Both the position numbers and the translations under genes were made by a program. The notes under the pieces are model-generated. The model was not told where the DNA came from. It saw nothing but the letters and a program-made list of their open reading frames with translations, and ran no database searches. This document shows positions 1 to 5,683 of a stretch of DNA of 9,580 bases, piece after piece. The stretch comes from Chloroflexota bacterium (GTDB lineage: Bacteria; Chloroflexota; Dehalococcoidia; Dehalococcoidales; RBG-16-60-22): the NCBI GenBank assembly GCA_022574315.1, contig JACZSH010000054.1:1-9580 (forward strand), written 5' to 3'. The number at the start of each line of letters is the position of its first letter. The first letter of the stretch is position 1.

Positions 1-885
1 ACAGCACAGCGGCTGGAGGAAAAGAACTGTGCCGACATCGTGCTGGTTGACATAATAGAAGGACTGCCGCAAGGTAAAGCACTGGACATGATGGAGTCGG
101 CACCCATCCTCGGTTTCGACGCTCGTATCACCGGCACCAATGACTACGAGGCAACGGCAGACTCGGACGTGGTGGTGATTACTTCGGGCCTGGCGCGGAA
201 GCCGGGCATGAGCCGCGATGAGCTGCTGCAAGCCAATGCCCGGATATTGACCGGGGTAACCGGTCAGGTGGTGAAACACTCGCCGGAATGCGTTATCGTC
301 ATGGTGACCAACCCGGTAGACGTCATGACCCACCTGGCGCTCAAGGTCAGCGGGTTTACCCCCAACCGGGTGCTGGGGTTGTCCGGGGTGCTCGACGGCG
401 CCCGGTTGAGCAGCTTTATCGCCGCCGAGCTCGGTGTTTCGGTGGCGGATGTTTTTACCTGCGTCATCGGGGAACACGGCAAGAACATGATAGTCATCCC
501 CCGGCTGTGCACCGTGGGGGGTATCCCGATAATCAGGCTCCTGCCGCCGGAAACAGTTGACCGCCTGGTGGCGCGCACCGTGAACGGTGGGGCGGAGATT
601 GTCGACCTGCTGAAGACGGGCAGCGCCTTTTACGCACCGTCGGCGGCGATTACGCGGATGGTGGAGGCCATTATTCTGGATAAAAAGCAAACCATGCCCT
701 GCGTGGCGTATCTCCAGGGCGAGTACGGCATCGAAGATGCGGTTATCAGCGTGCCGGTGAAACTGGGTAGAACCGGTATCGAAGAAATAGTAGAATTAGA
801 GCTGACTGATAGTGAGCAACAGGCCCTGACGACATCGGCGGAAGCGGTGCGGGAGTTGATAAAGGGAATGAATCAGGGGGAGTAA
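1..885 (+). CDS. mdh: Malate dehydrogenase, 5'-truncated by window edge
   Basis: NAD-dependent cytosolic enzyme interconverting malate and oxaloacetate. The frame is open from base 1, so the gene begins outside the window. 294 residues are visible against about 305-312 for the LDH-like MDH family, so only the first Rossmann strand and its glycine loop (roughly 15 residues) are missing. A GTG at base 40 is internal, because the codons before it already encode conserved sequence (TAQRLEEK). Visible landmarks, counting from the first visible codon: the Asp of strand 2 that binds the NAD ribose (LVD, residue 17), the active-site loop ARKPGMSR with substrate-binding Arg66 and Arg72 (the Arg favours malate over lactate), TNP with Asn104, the catalytic pair Asp132 and His159, Arg135, and the C-terminal GSAFYAPSAA and GEYGIED segments. 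Odd: the usual HGD after the catalytic His is HGK (Lys161), and the following segment is MIVIPR rather than MVPLPR. The fumarase genes follow 58 bases on, which fits a shared C4-dicarboxylate role. Confidence 0.93.
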   Translation, partial: TAQRLEEKNCADIVLVDIIEGLPQGKALDMMESAPILGFDARITGTNDYEATADSDVVVITSGLARKPGMSRDELLQANARILTGVTGQVVKHSPECVIVMVTNPVDVMTHLALKVSGFTPNRVLGLSGVLDGARLSSFIAAELGVSVADVFTCVIGEHGKNMIVIPRLCTVGGIPIIRLLPPETVDRLVARTVNGGAEIVDLLKTGSAFYAPSAAITRMVEAIILDKKQTMPCVAYLQGEYGIEDAVISVPVKLGRTGIEEIVELELTDSEQQALTTSAEAVRELIKGMNQGE

Positions 886-943
886 CCGGGACAGATATGG
901 CGCCAACCCGACGCCGCAAGGGTGGTGAAAAATTATCCCTAAG

Positions 944-1789
944 TTGAGAGAAATAAAAGCCCGGGACATCACGGAGGCGGTTGCCCGCTTGTGCCAGCAG
1001 GCAAACTATGAGCTGGACGAAAAAGTCCTGGCGGCGTTGAGACTGGCCGAGCAGAACGAGACGTCTCCTCTGGGCAGGGAAGCGCTGGGACAGATAATCG
1101 AAAATACCCGGGTGGCGAAGAGGCAACAGCTACCGCTGTGCCAGGACTGCGGCACCACCGTGGTCTTTCTGGAAATCGGGCAGGATGCCCATATCGTCGA
1201 TGGTGACCTGACCGAGGCGGTGACGGAAGGGGTACGGCAGGGCTATACCCAGGGTTACCTGCGGAAATCGATAGTCAGCCAGCCGTTCTCGGCACGGATA
1301 AACACAAGGGACAACACGCCGCCAGTGATACATACCGAAATAGTCTCCGGTGACCGGATTAAGGTTGCCGTTTTACCCAAGGGAGCCGGCTCCGAGAATA
1401 TGAGCCGGATGGCGATGCTCAAGCCGAGCGACGGCAGGCAGGGAGTTATCGATTTTGCGGTCCGGACGGTGGACGAGGCGGGGGGTAGTCCCTGTCCGCC
1501 ATTGACGGTGGGGCTGGGTATCGGGTCGACCGCGGAAGGAGTCATGATACTGGCGAAGAAAGCATTGCTGCGCCCGACCGGCCAACCGAGCGATGACGCC
1601 GAGACGGCGGAACTGGAGAAAGAGGTGCTATCACGCATCAACGCCCTGGGTATCGGGCCGTTGGGGTTGGGAGGTAACGTCACCGCCCTGGCGGTGCATG
1701 CCGAGACCAGGCCGACCCACATTGCCAGCCTGCCGGTAGCGGTCAACCTTCAGTGCCACAGCGTCCGTCATAAAGAGGTAACATTGTAA
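944..1789 (+). CDS. Class I fumarate hydratase, alpha (N-terminal) subunit
   Basis: The iron-sulfur half of a two-subunit class I fumarase (fumarate + water to malate). Related heterodimers act as L-tartrate dehydratase, but the mdh neighbour favours fumarase. The 281 residues are normal for this subunit. Three cysteines lie where the family binds its oxygen-sensitive [4Fe-4S] cluster: Cys66 (LCQDCG), Cys184 (GSPCPP) and Cys271 (NLQCH). Other conserved blocks are GAGSENMSRMAML (148-159), VGLGIGSTAEG (189-199) and THIASLPVAVN (258-268). The second Cys at 69 stands where most homologues have Thr (CQDTG). The start is TTG at 944. An in-frame stop at 926-928 limits the gene upstream, and the encoded MREIKARDITEAV matches the usual N-terminus. 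No good Shine-Dalgarno is placed before it (a GGTGG lies about 18 bases upstream), so translation may depend on mdh. The stop is one base from the beta-subunit ATG. Confidence 0.93.
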   Translation: MREIKARDITEAVARLCQQANYELDEKVLAALRLAEQNETSPLGREALGQIIENTRVAKRQQLPLCQDCGTTVVFLEIGQDAHIVDGDLTEAVTEGVRQGYTQGYLRKSIVSQPFSARINTRDNTPPVIHTEIVSGDRIKVAVLPKGAGSENMSRMAMLKPSDGRQGVIDFAVRTVDEAGGSPCPPLTVGLGIGSTAEGVMILAKKALLRPTGQPSDDAETAELEKEVLSRINALGIGPLGLGGNVTALAVHAETRPTHIASLPVAVNLQCHSVRHKEVTL

Positions 1790-1790
1790 A

Positions 1791-2351
1791 ATGGACAGGG
1801 TCGATATCAGGTCGCCCATCGATGCCGGAGAAATCGAAAAACTGACCGCGGGCACTCTGGTGCTGATTTCCGGGATTATCTATACCGCCAGAGACGCCGC
1901 CCACCACCGCATGGTCCAGGCGCTGGACAATAATGAGGAGCTGCCTTTTGACGTCAAAGGACAGACTATTTATTACACTGGGCCGACGCCCGCCCGGCCG
2001 GGTCGGGTTATTGGCTCCGCCGGACCGACCACCAGCCGCCGCATGGACGCCTATACTCCCCGCCTCCTGGCGGCGGGACTGAGGGCAATGATTGGCAAGG
2101 GGGAACGCTCGGCGATGGTAAGGGAAGCCCTTCAGAAATACCGGGCGGTCTATTTTGTCGCCATCGGGGGCGCTGGCGCCTTGTTGTCCCGGTCGATTAA
2201 AAAAGCCGAGATAATCGCCTATGACGACCTGGGCACCGAAGCGATAAGAAGGCTTACCGTGGAGCGCTTTCCGGCTATCGTGGCCGATGACGTCTACGGG
2301 GCGGATATCTTCGAACAGGGAAAAGCCCGTTACCGAACGGAGGCAAAATAG
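1791..2351 (+). CDS. Class I fumarate hydratase, beta (C-terminal) subunit
   Basis: The second subunit of the heterodimeric fumarase, contributing most of the substrate-binding site to the alpha-subunit cluster. The 186 residues are typical of the free-standing beta subunit. Recognisable blocks: SGIIYTARDAAHHR (27-40), IYYTGPTPARPGRVIGSAGPTTSRRMD (65-91, the active-site region), the MIGKGERS loop (100-107), VYFVAIGGAGALL (119-131), and the conserved tail around YDDLGTEAIRRLTVERFPAIV. The start is ATG at 1791, one base after the alpha stop, with AGAGG at 1774-1778 inside the end of the alpha gene. This close coupling fits production of the subunits in equal amounts. A single-chain class I fumarase split into two genes is the normal arrangement in many anaerobes and archaea, so it is not a broken gene. 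Confidence 0.94.
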   Translation: MDRVDIRSPIDAGEIEKLTAGTLVLISGIIYTARDAAHHRMVQALDNNEELPFDVKGQTIYYTGPTPARPGRVIGSAGPTTSRRMDAYTPRLLAAGLRAMIGKGERSAMVREALQKYRAVYFVAIGGAGALLSRSIKKAEIIAYDDLGTEAIRRLTVERFPAIVADDVYGADIFEQGKARYRTEAK

Positions 2352-2354
2352 ATA

Positions 2355-2696
2355 ATGGACTGCATTTTCTGCCAGATTGTGGCCGGTAAAATACCGAGCC
2401 AGGTCCTCTATCAGGACGAAGAGGTACTCGCCTTTCGTGACATTAACCCGGCGGCGCCGACCCATGTGCTGGTTATCCCCAAAAAGCACATAGATTCGCT
2501 GGCTGACGTGGCCGACGAGGAGACGCCGCTAATCGGGCGCATGGTGAAGATTGCCAATCGGATAGCCCGGGAAGAGAAGGTGGCGGAGAGCGGGTATCGG
2601 CTGATTATCAGCAGCGGAAAGGATGGGGGACAGGTAGTGCCCCATCTCCATATGCACCTGCTGGGGGGACGTAACCTTTCCTCAAAGCTCTGCTAG
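2355..2696 (+). CDS. HIT-family (HINT-type) nucleotide hydrolase/transferase
   Basis: A small cytosolic histidine-triad protein of 113 residues. Members hydrolyse purine nucleoside phosphoramidates or adenylated lysine; the true substrate in bacteria is usually unknown. Evidence: the N-terminal CIFCQIVAGKIP block, with Cys3 and Cys6 as half of the zinc site seen in many HINT proteins and His45 in the IPKKHI block; then the triad His97-Leu-His99-Met-His101 followed by LLGGR, where the middle or last His is the nucleophile. Length and order match the family. The start is ATG at 2355, three bases after the fumarase beta stop, with GGAGG at 2339-2343. It is therefore probably the last gene of the mdh-fumarase transcript. 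Its TAG stop overlaps the stop of the convergent NUDIX gene, leaving no room between them for a terminator. Confidence 0.93.
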   Translation: MDCIFCQIVAGKIPSQVLYQDEEVLAFRDINPAAPTHVLVIPKKHIDSLADVADEETPLIGRMVKIANRIAREEKVAESGYRLIISSGKDGGQVVPHLHMHLLGGRNLSSKLC

Positions 2697-3232
2697 GCAG
2701 CCGGGTCCGTCTTCCGGTACTCCAGATAGGTGAACAGCCCAGCGATGCTTTTGCTGTCGCAGATGCGTCCGGAACGGATTAATTCCGGAATCTTGGCTAC
2801 CGGCACCGGCACCAGGCTAATCTCATCCGTATCCTCGGCGTTCAGCGGGTCGGGGACAAGGTCTGTGGCCAGATAAAGATGGAGATACTCGCTGCAGTAA
2901 CCGGGCGCCGAATAAAACCCGCCCAGCCGGGTCACCTTGCGGGGTAGAAAGCCGGTCTCCTCGCGTAATTCACGGCCAACCGCCGTCTCCGGGTCTTCAT
3001 TGTCCTCGATGCCGCCGGCCGGTATCTCCAGTAACTCCGATTCCACCGCCTTGCGGAACTGGTTGACCAGCAGGACATTATCATCGGCATCAATGGCGAC
3101 AATCGCCACGCAGTCGGCGTGCTCAATAATCTCGCGGGATGTCTGCCCGCCGCCGGCTGTCCGTACCGTATCGACACGCAGGGTGACGATTCGGCCTTTA
3201 TAGATTAACCGGCTGGAAATGGTCTCTTCCAA
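2693..3232 (-). CDS. NUDIX hydrolase, ADP-ribose pyrophosphatase-like
   Basis: Predicted Mg2+-dependent hydrolase that splits ADP-ribose, or a related nucleoside diphosphate sugar, into AMP and ribose-5-phosphate. The 179 residues contain a full NUDIX box at 73-95 (G-x5-E-x7-REL-x-EE-x-GF) with the metal-binding REELREE-type core at 88-92. Pro110, about 15-16 residues after the box in FYSAPGY, matches the proline that marks the ADP-ribose pyrophosphatase subfamily. The N-terminal half forms the usual dimerising sheet, with AIVAIDADDNVLLVNQFR before the box. The start is TTG at 3230-3232; the next in-frame stop upstream excludes much extension, and AAAGG at 3241-3245 is 8 bases away. That ribosome-binding site belongs to a tandem repeat unit. 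It lies 89 bases after the acetyltransferase gene and behind NAD kinase, so NAD-linked housekeeping is a reasonable but inferred theme. Confidence 0.9.
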   Translation of the reverse strand: MEETISSRLIYKGRIVTLRVDTVRTAGGGQTSREIIEHADCVAIVAIDADDNVLLVNQFRKAVESELLEIPAGGIEDNEDPETAVGRELREETGFLPRKVTRLGGFYSAPGYCSEYLHLYLATDLVPDPLNAEDTDEISLVPVPVAKIPELIRSGRICDSKSIAGLFTYLEYRKTDPAA

Positions 3233-3345
3233 AATTTTAACCTTTATAGATTAACCGACCGAAAAAAAGTCTCTCTAAATTAAAACCTTTATAGACTAAC
3301 CGACCGGGAAAAAGTAATCTTCTAGGGCAAAACCTCTAAATTAAG
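3195..3345. repeat. Degenerate tandem repeat, about 45-47 bp period, across the NUDIX start
   Basis: The plus-strand core CCTTTATAGATTAACC occurs at 3195-3210 and 3241-3256 exactly, and at 3286-3301 with one change (GACTAACC), giving periods of 46 and 45. Similarity extends past the core: GGCTGG or GACCG follows, then an A-rich stretch, then CTCTAAATTAA-like sequence at the end of units 2 and 3 (around 3273-3283 and again at 3334-3344). Unit 1 lies inside the NUDIX coding sequence (SRLIYKG). Unit 2 carries the ribosome-binding site of that gene. The last fragment lies within the final codons of the upstream acetyltransferase. The array fills the 89-base gap between the two genes. Confidence 0.8.
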
Positions 3346-3789
3346 GATGAGGGCGACTTCTTCGCAGTCGGGGAACTTGGGGCAGCGGTAGCACTCGGTC
3401 CAGACCTTGCGCGGCAGCTCCATACGGTCGACCTGGGCAAGGCCGAACTTTTCGAAAAAGGCTGGCCGGTAGGTGAGGCAGAACACGGTGGCAATGCCAA
3501 TCGTCCGGGCTTCTTCCAGGCAGGCAGCGACGAGCTGACCGCCGATGCCCTGCCGCTGGTAATCTTCGGCGACGGCCACGGCTCTTATTTCCGCCAGGTC
3601 TGACCAGGTGAGGTGCAGCGCCGCGCAGGCGATGACACGGTCATCATTGCGGATGACGAAGTAATCCCGGAGGTTTTCATAGAGTTCGCTCAGCGACCGG
3701 GCCAGCATGTCATCCTTGCCCGCGAAAGAGTTGATAAGATGATGCATCTGGGGTACGTCCTGTATCCGGGCTTTTTCGGCTGGATTCAA
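3322..3789 (-). CDS. GNAT N-acetyltransferase, ArgA-like single-domain type
   Basis: Predicted acetyl-CoA-dependent N-acetyltransferase of 155 residues. The fold signals are an N-terminal IQDVPQMHHLINSFA helix, a central LAEIRAVAVAEDYQ strand, and the acetyl-CoA pyrophosphate loop QRQGIGGQL (about 78-86), followed by CLEEARTIGIATVFCLTYRPAFFEKFGL. The C-terminal CYRCPKFPDCEEVAL carries three cysteines in a CxxC-x4-C spacing. This tail is common in short GNAT proteins annotated as amino-acid N-acetyltransferases, some of which make N-acetylglutamate for arginine synthesis; that specificity is recalled, not shown here. No other arginine gene is in the window. The start is TTG at 3787-3789, one base after the NAD kinase stop, with GGAAAA in the end of that gene as a weak ribosome-binding site. 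It is probably the middle gene of a nadK-GNAT-NUDIX transcript. Confidence 0.86.
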   Translation of the reverse strand: MNPAEKARIQDVPQMHHLINSFAGKDDMLARSLSELYENLRDYFVIRNDDRVIACAALHLTWSDLAEIRAVAVAEDYQRQGIGGQLVAACLEEARTIGIATVFCLTYRPAFFEKFGLAQVDRMELPRKVWTECYRCPKFPDCEEVALILNLEVLP

Positions 3790-3790
3790 T

Positions 3791-4627
3791 CTAGTGTTTT
3801 CCTTTCAGTTTTTGCTCAAGAGAGCTGTAAAAGGCGGTTTCCGGGTGGATTCTTTGAAACCGGGTGGTGTGCGGGCTATGTTTTATGGTTACCGTGTTAC
3901 CATCCGACAGGGGTAGGTTGATATGCCCGTCAATACTCAGTACTCCCTGGTGAACGGTGGTGATGCGCAACTGGATGACGGCCGTAGACGGCAGTACCAG
4001 CGGGTAGGCCGGGCTCAGGTGAGCCGCCACGGGCACCACCAGGAAGTCAGTGGAATGGGGGTAAAGGATGGGACCGCCCGCGGCCAGCGAATAGCCGGTG
4101 CTGCCGGTGGCGGTAGAGACGATAACCCCGTCCGCCCGGTAATCGCCAATGACCTGTCCGTCAAGGCTGACCTCGATGTGTACCAGGCGAGAGATTGCCC
4201 CCCGGGCGACGACAACATCATTCAAGGCCTGTAGCGTCTGGGTGGAGGCCTGGCCGGTGGCCTGCATCTCAACGTCAATCATGGCCCTTTCATCAATCCA
4301 GCCTTTTCCGGCCAGCAGGTCAGGCAGTTTTTCCACGACTTCGTCAGCATTCAGTTCGGTCATGAAGCCGAGCCGGCCCAGGTTTATCCCGGTGATGGGA
4401 ATGGTGCTGTGGAGAGCCACGTGGGCGGCTCTCAGGATGGTGCCGTCACCGCCGATACTGAGAATAAGGTCGGTACCGTTTAGCTGCGCCCGGGCCTGGT
4501 CTTTTTCCCAGGCGGAACACAGCCAGGCGGAGATACCCCGCGCGACCAGAAAATCATGCAATTCCATGGCCTTGGCATGGGTAGCCTCGACCATAGGATG
4601 ATAGAGAAGAGCGACTTTATTTACCAT
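3791..4627 (-). CDS. nadK: NAD kinase
   Basis: ATP- or polyphosphate-dependent cytosolic kinase making NADP from NAD. The 278 residues are typical. Landmarks in order: GGDGT at 59-63 (the phosphate-donor and catalytic motif, with Asp61 the likely base), INLGRLGFMTE at 81-91, the NAD-binding Asn136-Asp137 (LNDVVV), the glycine-rich DGVIVSTATGSTGYSLAAGG (166-185), a PVAAHLSPAYPLVL segment (199-212) in place of the usual PICPHSLxxRPLVL, and SIDG at 231-234. The start is ATG at 4625-4627, without a strong Shine-Dalgarno; a six-base dyad lies 9-23 bases upstream. It is the first gene of a minus-strand unit with its own promoter, and the acetyltransferase starts one base after its stop. Confidence 0.95.
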   Translation of the reverse strand: MVNKVALLYHPMVEATHAKAMELHDFLVARGISAWLCSAWEKDQARAQLNGTDLILSIGGDGTILRAAHVALHSTIPITGINLGRLGFMTELNADEVVEKLPDLLAGKGWIDERAMIDVEMQATGQASTQTLQALNDVVVARGAISRLVHIEVSLDGQVIGDYRADGVIVSTATGSTGYSLAAGGPILYPHSTDFLVVPVAAHLSPAYPLVLPSTAVIQLRITTVHQGVLSIDGHINLPLSDGNTVTIKHSPHTTRFQRIHPETAFYSSLEQKLKGKH

Positions 4628-4635
4628 GGCAAACC

Positions 4636-4650
4636 CGTACCACCGGTACG
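4636..4650 (-). promoter_or_regulatory. Perfect small dyad in the nadK leader
   Basis: CGTACC and GGTACG flank a three-base centre, giving a possible six-pair hairpin that ends 8 bases before the nadK ATG, where a ribosome-binding site would be expected. It has no T-tract, so it is not a terminator. It could be an operator half or an mRNA structure limiting translation; function is inferred only from position. Confidence 0.4.
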
Positions 4651-4688
4651 ATAGAGAGTATCAGGATTCCTTGACCGGGGACACCTAA

Positions 4689-4718
4689 AGTGTAGCAACT
4701 ACCCTCCTGGAGTGTCAA
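4689..4718 (-). promoter_or_regulatory. Sigma70-type promoter for the nadK unit
   Basis: On the minus strand, TTGACA (4713-4718, a perfect -35) is followed after 18 bases by TACACT (4689-4694), with a TGC just before it as in extended -10 promoters. The start of transcription would be near 4682, giving a leader of about 55 bases before the nadK ATG. No competing promoter is apparent between it and the gene. Confidence 0.7.
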
Positions 4719-4760
4719 GTCAGATGAGGGAGGGTGACGATTGAGTGCCGGGAAAGACCG

Positions 4761-4777
4761 CCCGGTGGTGTACCGGG
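4761..4777. promoter_or_regulatory. Dyad just upstream of the nusB promoter
   Basis: CCCGGT and ACCGGG are perfect inverted arms around GGTGT. The element sits 7 bases before the nusB -35 box and 43 bases upstream of the nadK -35, so it could be an operator for either direction. No binding protein can be named from the sequence. Confidence 0.35.
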
Positions 4778-4784
4778 TTACTGG

Positions 4785-4814
4785 TTGATATGTGGGTCGG
4801 TCTGCTATTATAAT
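4785..4814 (+). promoter_or_regulatory. Sigma70-type promoter for nusB-acpP
   Basis: TTGATA (4785-4790, five of six consensus bases) and TATAAT (4809-4814, perfect) are separated by 18 bases. Transcription would begin near 4821, leaving a leader of under 20 bases before the nusB ATG. This supports the ATG at 4839 over the GTG at 4827 as the start. Confidence 0.75.
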
Positions 4815-4828
4815 GTTACTTGAGCTGT

Positions 4829-4832
4829 GGAG
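4829..4832 (+). promoter_or_regulatory. nusB ribosome-binding site
   Basis: GGAG with a six-base gap before ATG 4839. It overlaps the alternative GTG start at 4827, which has no such site of its own, so it decides the start. Confidence 0.6.
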
Positions 4833-4838
4833 AAACTG

Positions 4839-5246
4839 ATGGTGACACGAAGAAAAGCGAGGGCCCTGACGCTGCAGGCGCTTTACGAGATAGACCTGGT
4901 GAAGCACGAGAGAGAAGCGGTGGTGACTAAGCGGCTGGCGACGAGAGAGTTATCTGAAGAAAACCGCAGTTTCATCCGGGGACTGGTGGACGGAATAATC
5001 CAGCGCCAGGAAGAGATTGACAGCTATATCCGGAGATTTGCCACTGCCTGGCCGCTGGAGCAGTTATCGGTCATCGACCGGAATATCCTGAGACTTGCAA
5101 TCTTTGAAGTTTTGTTTGATAATGAGGTGTCAGTTAAGGTAGCCATCAACGAGGCAGTTGAACTGGCTAAAAAGTTCGGCAGCGATAATTCACCAAAATT
5201 TATCAACGGAGTTCTCGGTTCCGTGAGCGCTCTTGCCGATAAATGA
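4839..5246 (+). CDS. nusB: Transcription antitermination factor NusB
   Basis: All-helical RNA-binding protein that, with NusE (S10), recognises boxA in rRNA leaders and prevents early termination. From ATG 4839 it has 135 residues, a usual length. Landmarks: the arginine-rich N-terminus VTRRKARALTLQALYEID (RNA-contacting helix), EENRSFIRGLVDGI, then LSVIDRNILRLAIFEVLF and the highly conserved VAINEAVELAKKFGSDNSPKFINGVLGS at the C-terminal end. A GTG at 4827 would add MEKL, but ribosome-binding site and promoter spacing favour 4839. acpP follows after 27 bases on the same strand, so the two are probably cotranscribed. Confidence 0.95.
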   Translation: MVTRRKARALTLQALYEIDLVKHEREAVVTKRLATRELSEENRSFIRGLVDGIIQRQEEIDSYIRRFATAWPLEQLSVIDRNILRLAIFEVLFDNEVSVKVAINEAVELAKKFGSDNSPKFINGVLGSVSALADK

Positions 5247-5273
5247 AGGAACTTAAAAAAGGGGGAATAAAGA

Positions 5274-5534
5274 GTGGCAACAATTTTTGACCGCATAAAA
5301 CCGCTGGTCGTGGAGCAATTGGGTGCGGAGGAGGCGGACGTAGTCCTCACGGCCAGTTTTGTCGAAGATTTGGGAGCGGATTCCCTGGACCTCGTCGAGT
5401 TGATCATGTCCCTGGAGGAGACGTTCAGCACTTCAGACCGGAAAGTAGAGATACCGGACGAGGACGCGGAGAAGATAATCACCGTCCAGGATGCGGTGGA
5501 CTATATCAAAGACCAGGGTGTTGCGGACAGTTAG
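5274..5534 (+). CDS. acpP: Acyl carrier protein
   Basis: Small acidic carrier that holds growing fatty acyl chains on a 4'-phosphopantetheine arm during type II fatty-acid synthesis. It has 86 residues. The arm attaches at Ser37 in the DLGADSLDLVEL motif, and helices before and after it match the family. GTG at 5274 is the start, with GGGGG at 5261-5265, 8 bases away. Odd: between the second helix (SLEETF) and the IPDEDAEKI motif the sequence is STSDRKVE, about five residues longer than the common EEEFGIEIPDEDAE form, which accounts for 86 instead of about 77-80 residues. No other fatty-acid gene lies beside it; nusB is upstream and a terminator downstream. It probably serves general lipid synthesis, although a specialised carrier cannot be excluded. 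Confidence 0.93.
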   Translation: MATIFDRIKPLVVEQLGAEEADVVLTASFVEDLGADSLDLVELIMSLEETFSTSDRKVEIPDEDAEKIITVQDAVDYIKDQGVADS

Positions 5535-5560
5535 TCGGCTAAGCCGGTTAAGTGAATGGG

Positions 5561-5621
5561 GCTTCTAATCAGTCCGGCGTCTTCTACCGGTACAGCGCGG
5601 CTGATTGGGGGCTATCTTTTT
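5561..5621 (+). terminator. Intrinsic terminator after acpP
   Basis: A long imperfect hairpin pairs 5561-5572 (ending AATCAG) with 5601-5612 (beginning CTGATT) through twelve pairs including three G-T wobbles. The stem continues with CC/GG (5574-5575 with 5599-5600) and short GC pairs beyond small bulges. It is followed by TATC and a T-tract (5617-5621). It lies 26 bases after the acpP stop and separates the nusB-acpP unit from the VOC gene. Confidence 0.7.
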
Positions 5622-5631
5622 ATCGGAGCGC

Positions 5632-5646
5632 CGGCTAAAATAGCCG
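5632..5646. repeat. CGGCTA-AAA-TAGCCG dyad upstream of the VOC gene
   Basis: Six-base perfect arms around AAA. A shorter relative, CGGCT-A-AGCCG, occurs at 5536-5546 just after the acpP stop, so the terminator is flanked by two dyads with the same arm sequence. Neither has a T-tract. They may be protein-binding sites or chance GC palindromes. Confidence 0.35.
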
Positions 5647-5683
5647 CCGCCGTGTCTTAATTTCCAGAGAAGGAGGTTTTCAG

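Noticed and set aside
40..42. GTG at 40 as the start of the malate dehydrogenase gene
   Set aside because: The frame is open to base 1 and the preceding codons encode conserved Rossmann-fold sequence, so the gene is cut by the window edge rather than starting here.
264..578. Long open frames opposite the mdh and fumarase genes, and similar long frames over the NUDIX, nadK, ABC and thiamine-diphosphate genes
   Set aside because: They mirror the strongly supported genes in other frames, have low-complexity or arginine/proline/serine-rich translations, and show no recognisable motifs.
944..2351. Split fumarase as a broken single-chain gene
   Set aside because: Two-subunit class I fumarases with adjacent genes are a normal arrangement, and both parts have full length, starts and conserved motifs.
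3195..3345. CRISPR array
   Set aside because: The units are imperfect, contiguous without unique spacers of regular size, and partly coding; no cas genes are present.
4827..4829. GTG at 4827 as the nusB start
   Set aside because: It lies only a few bases after the predicted transcription start, overlaps the GGAG that best serves ATG 4839, and adds four residues not typical of NusB.
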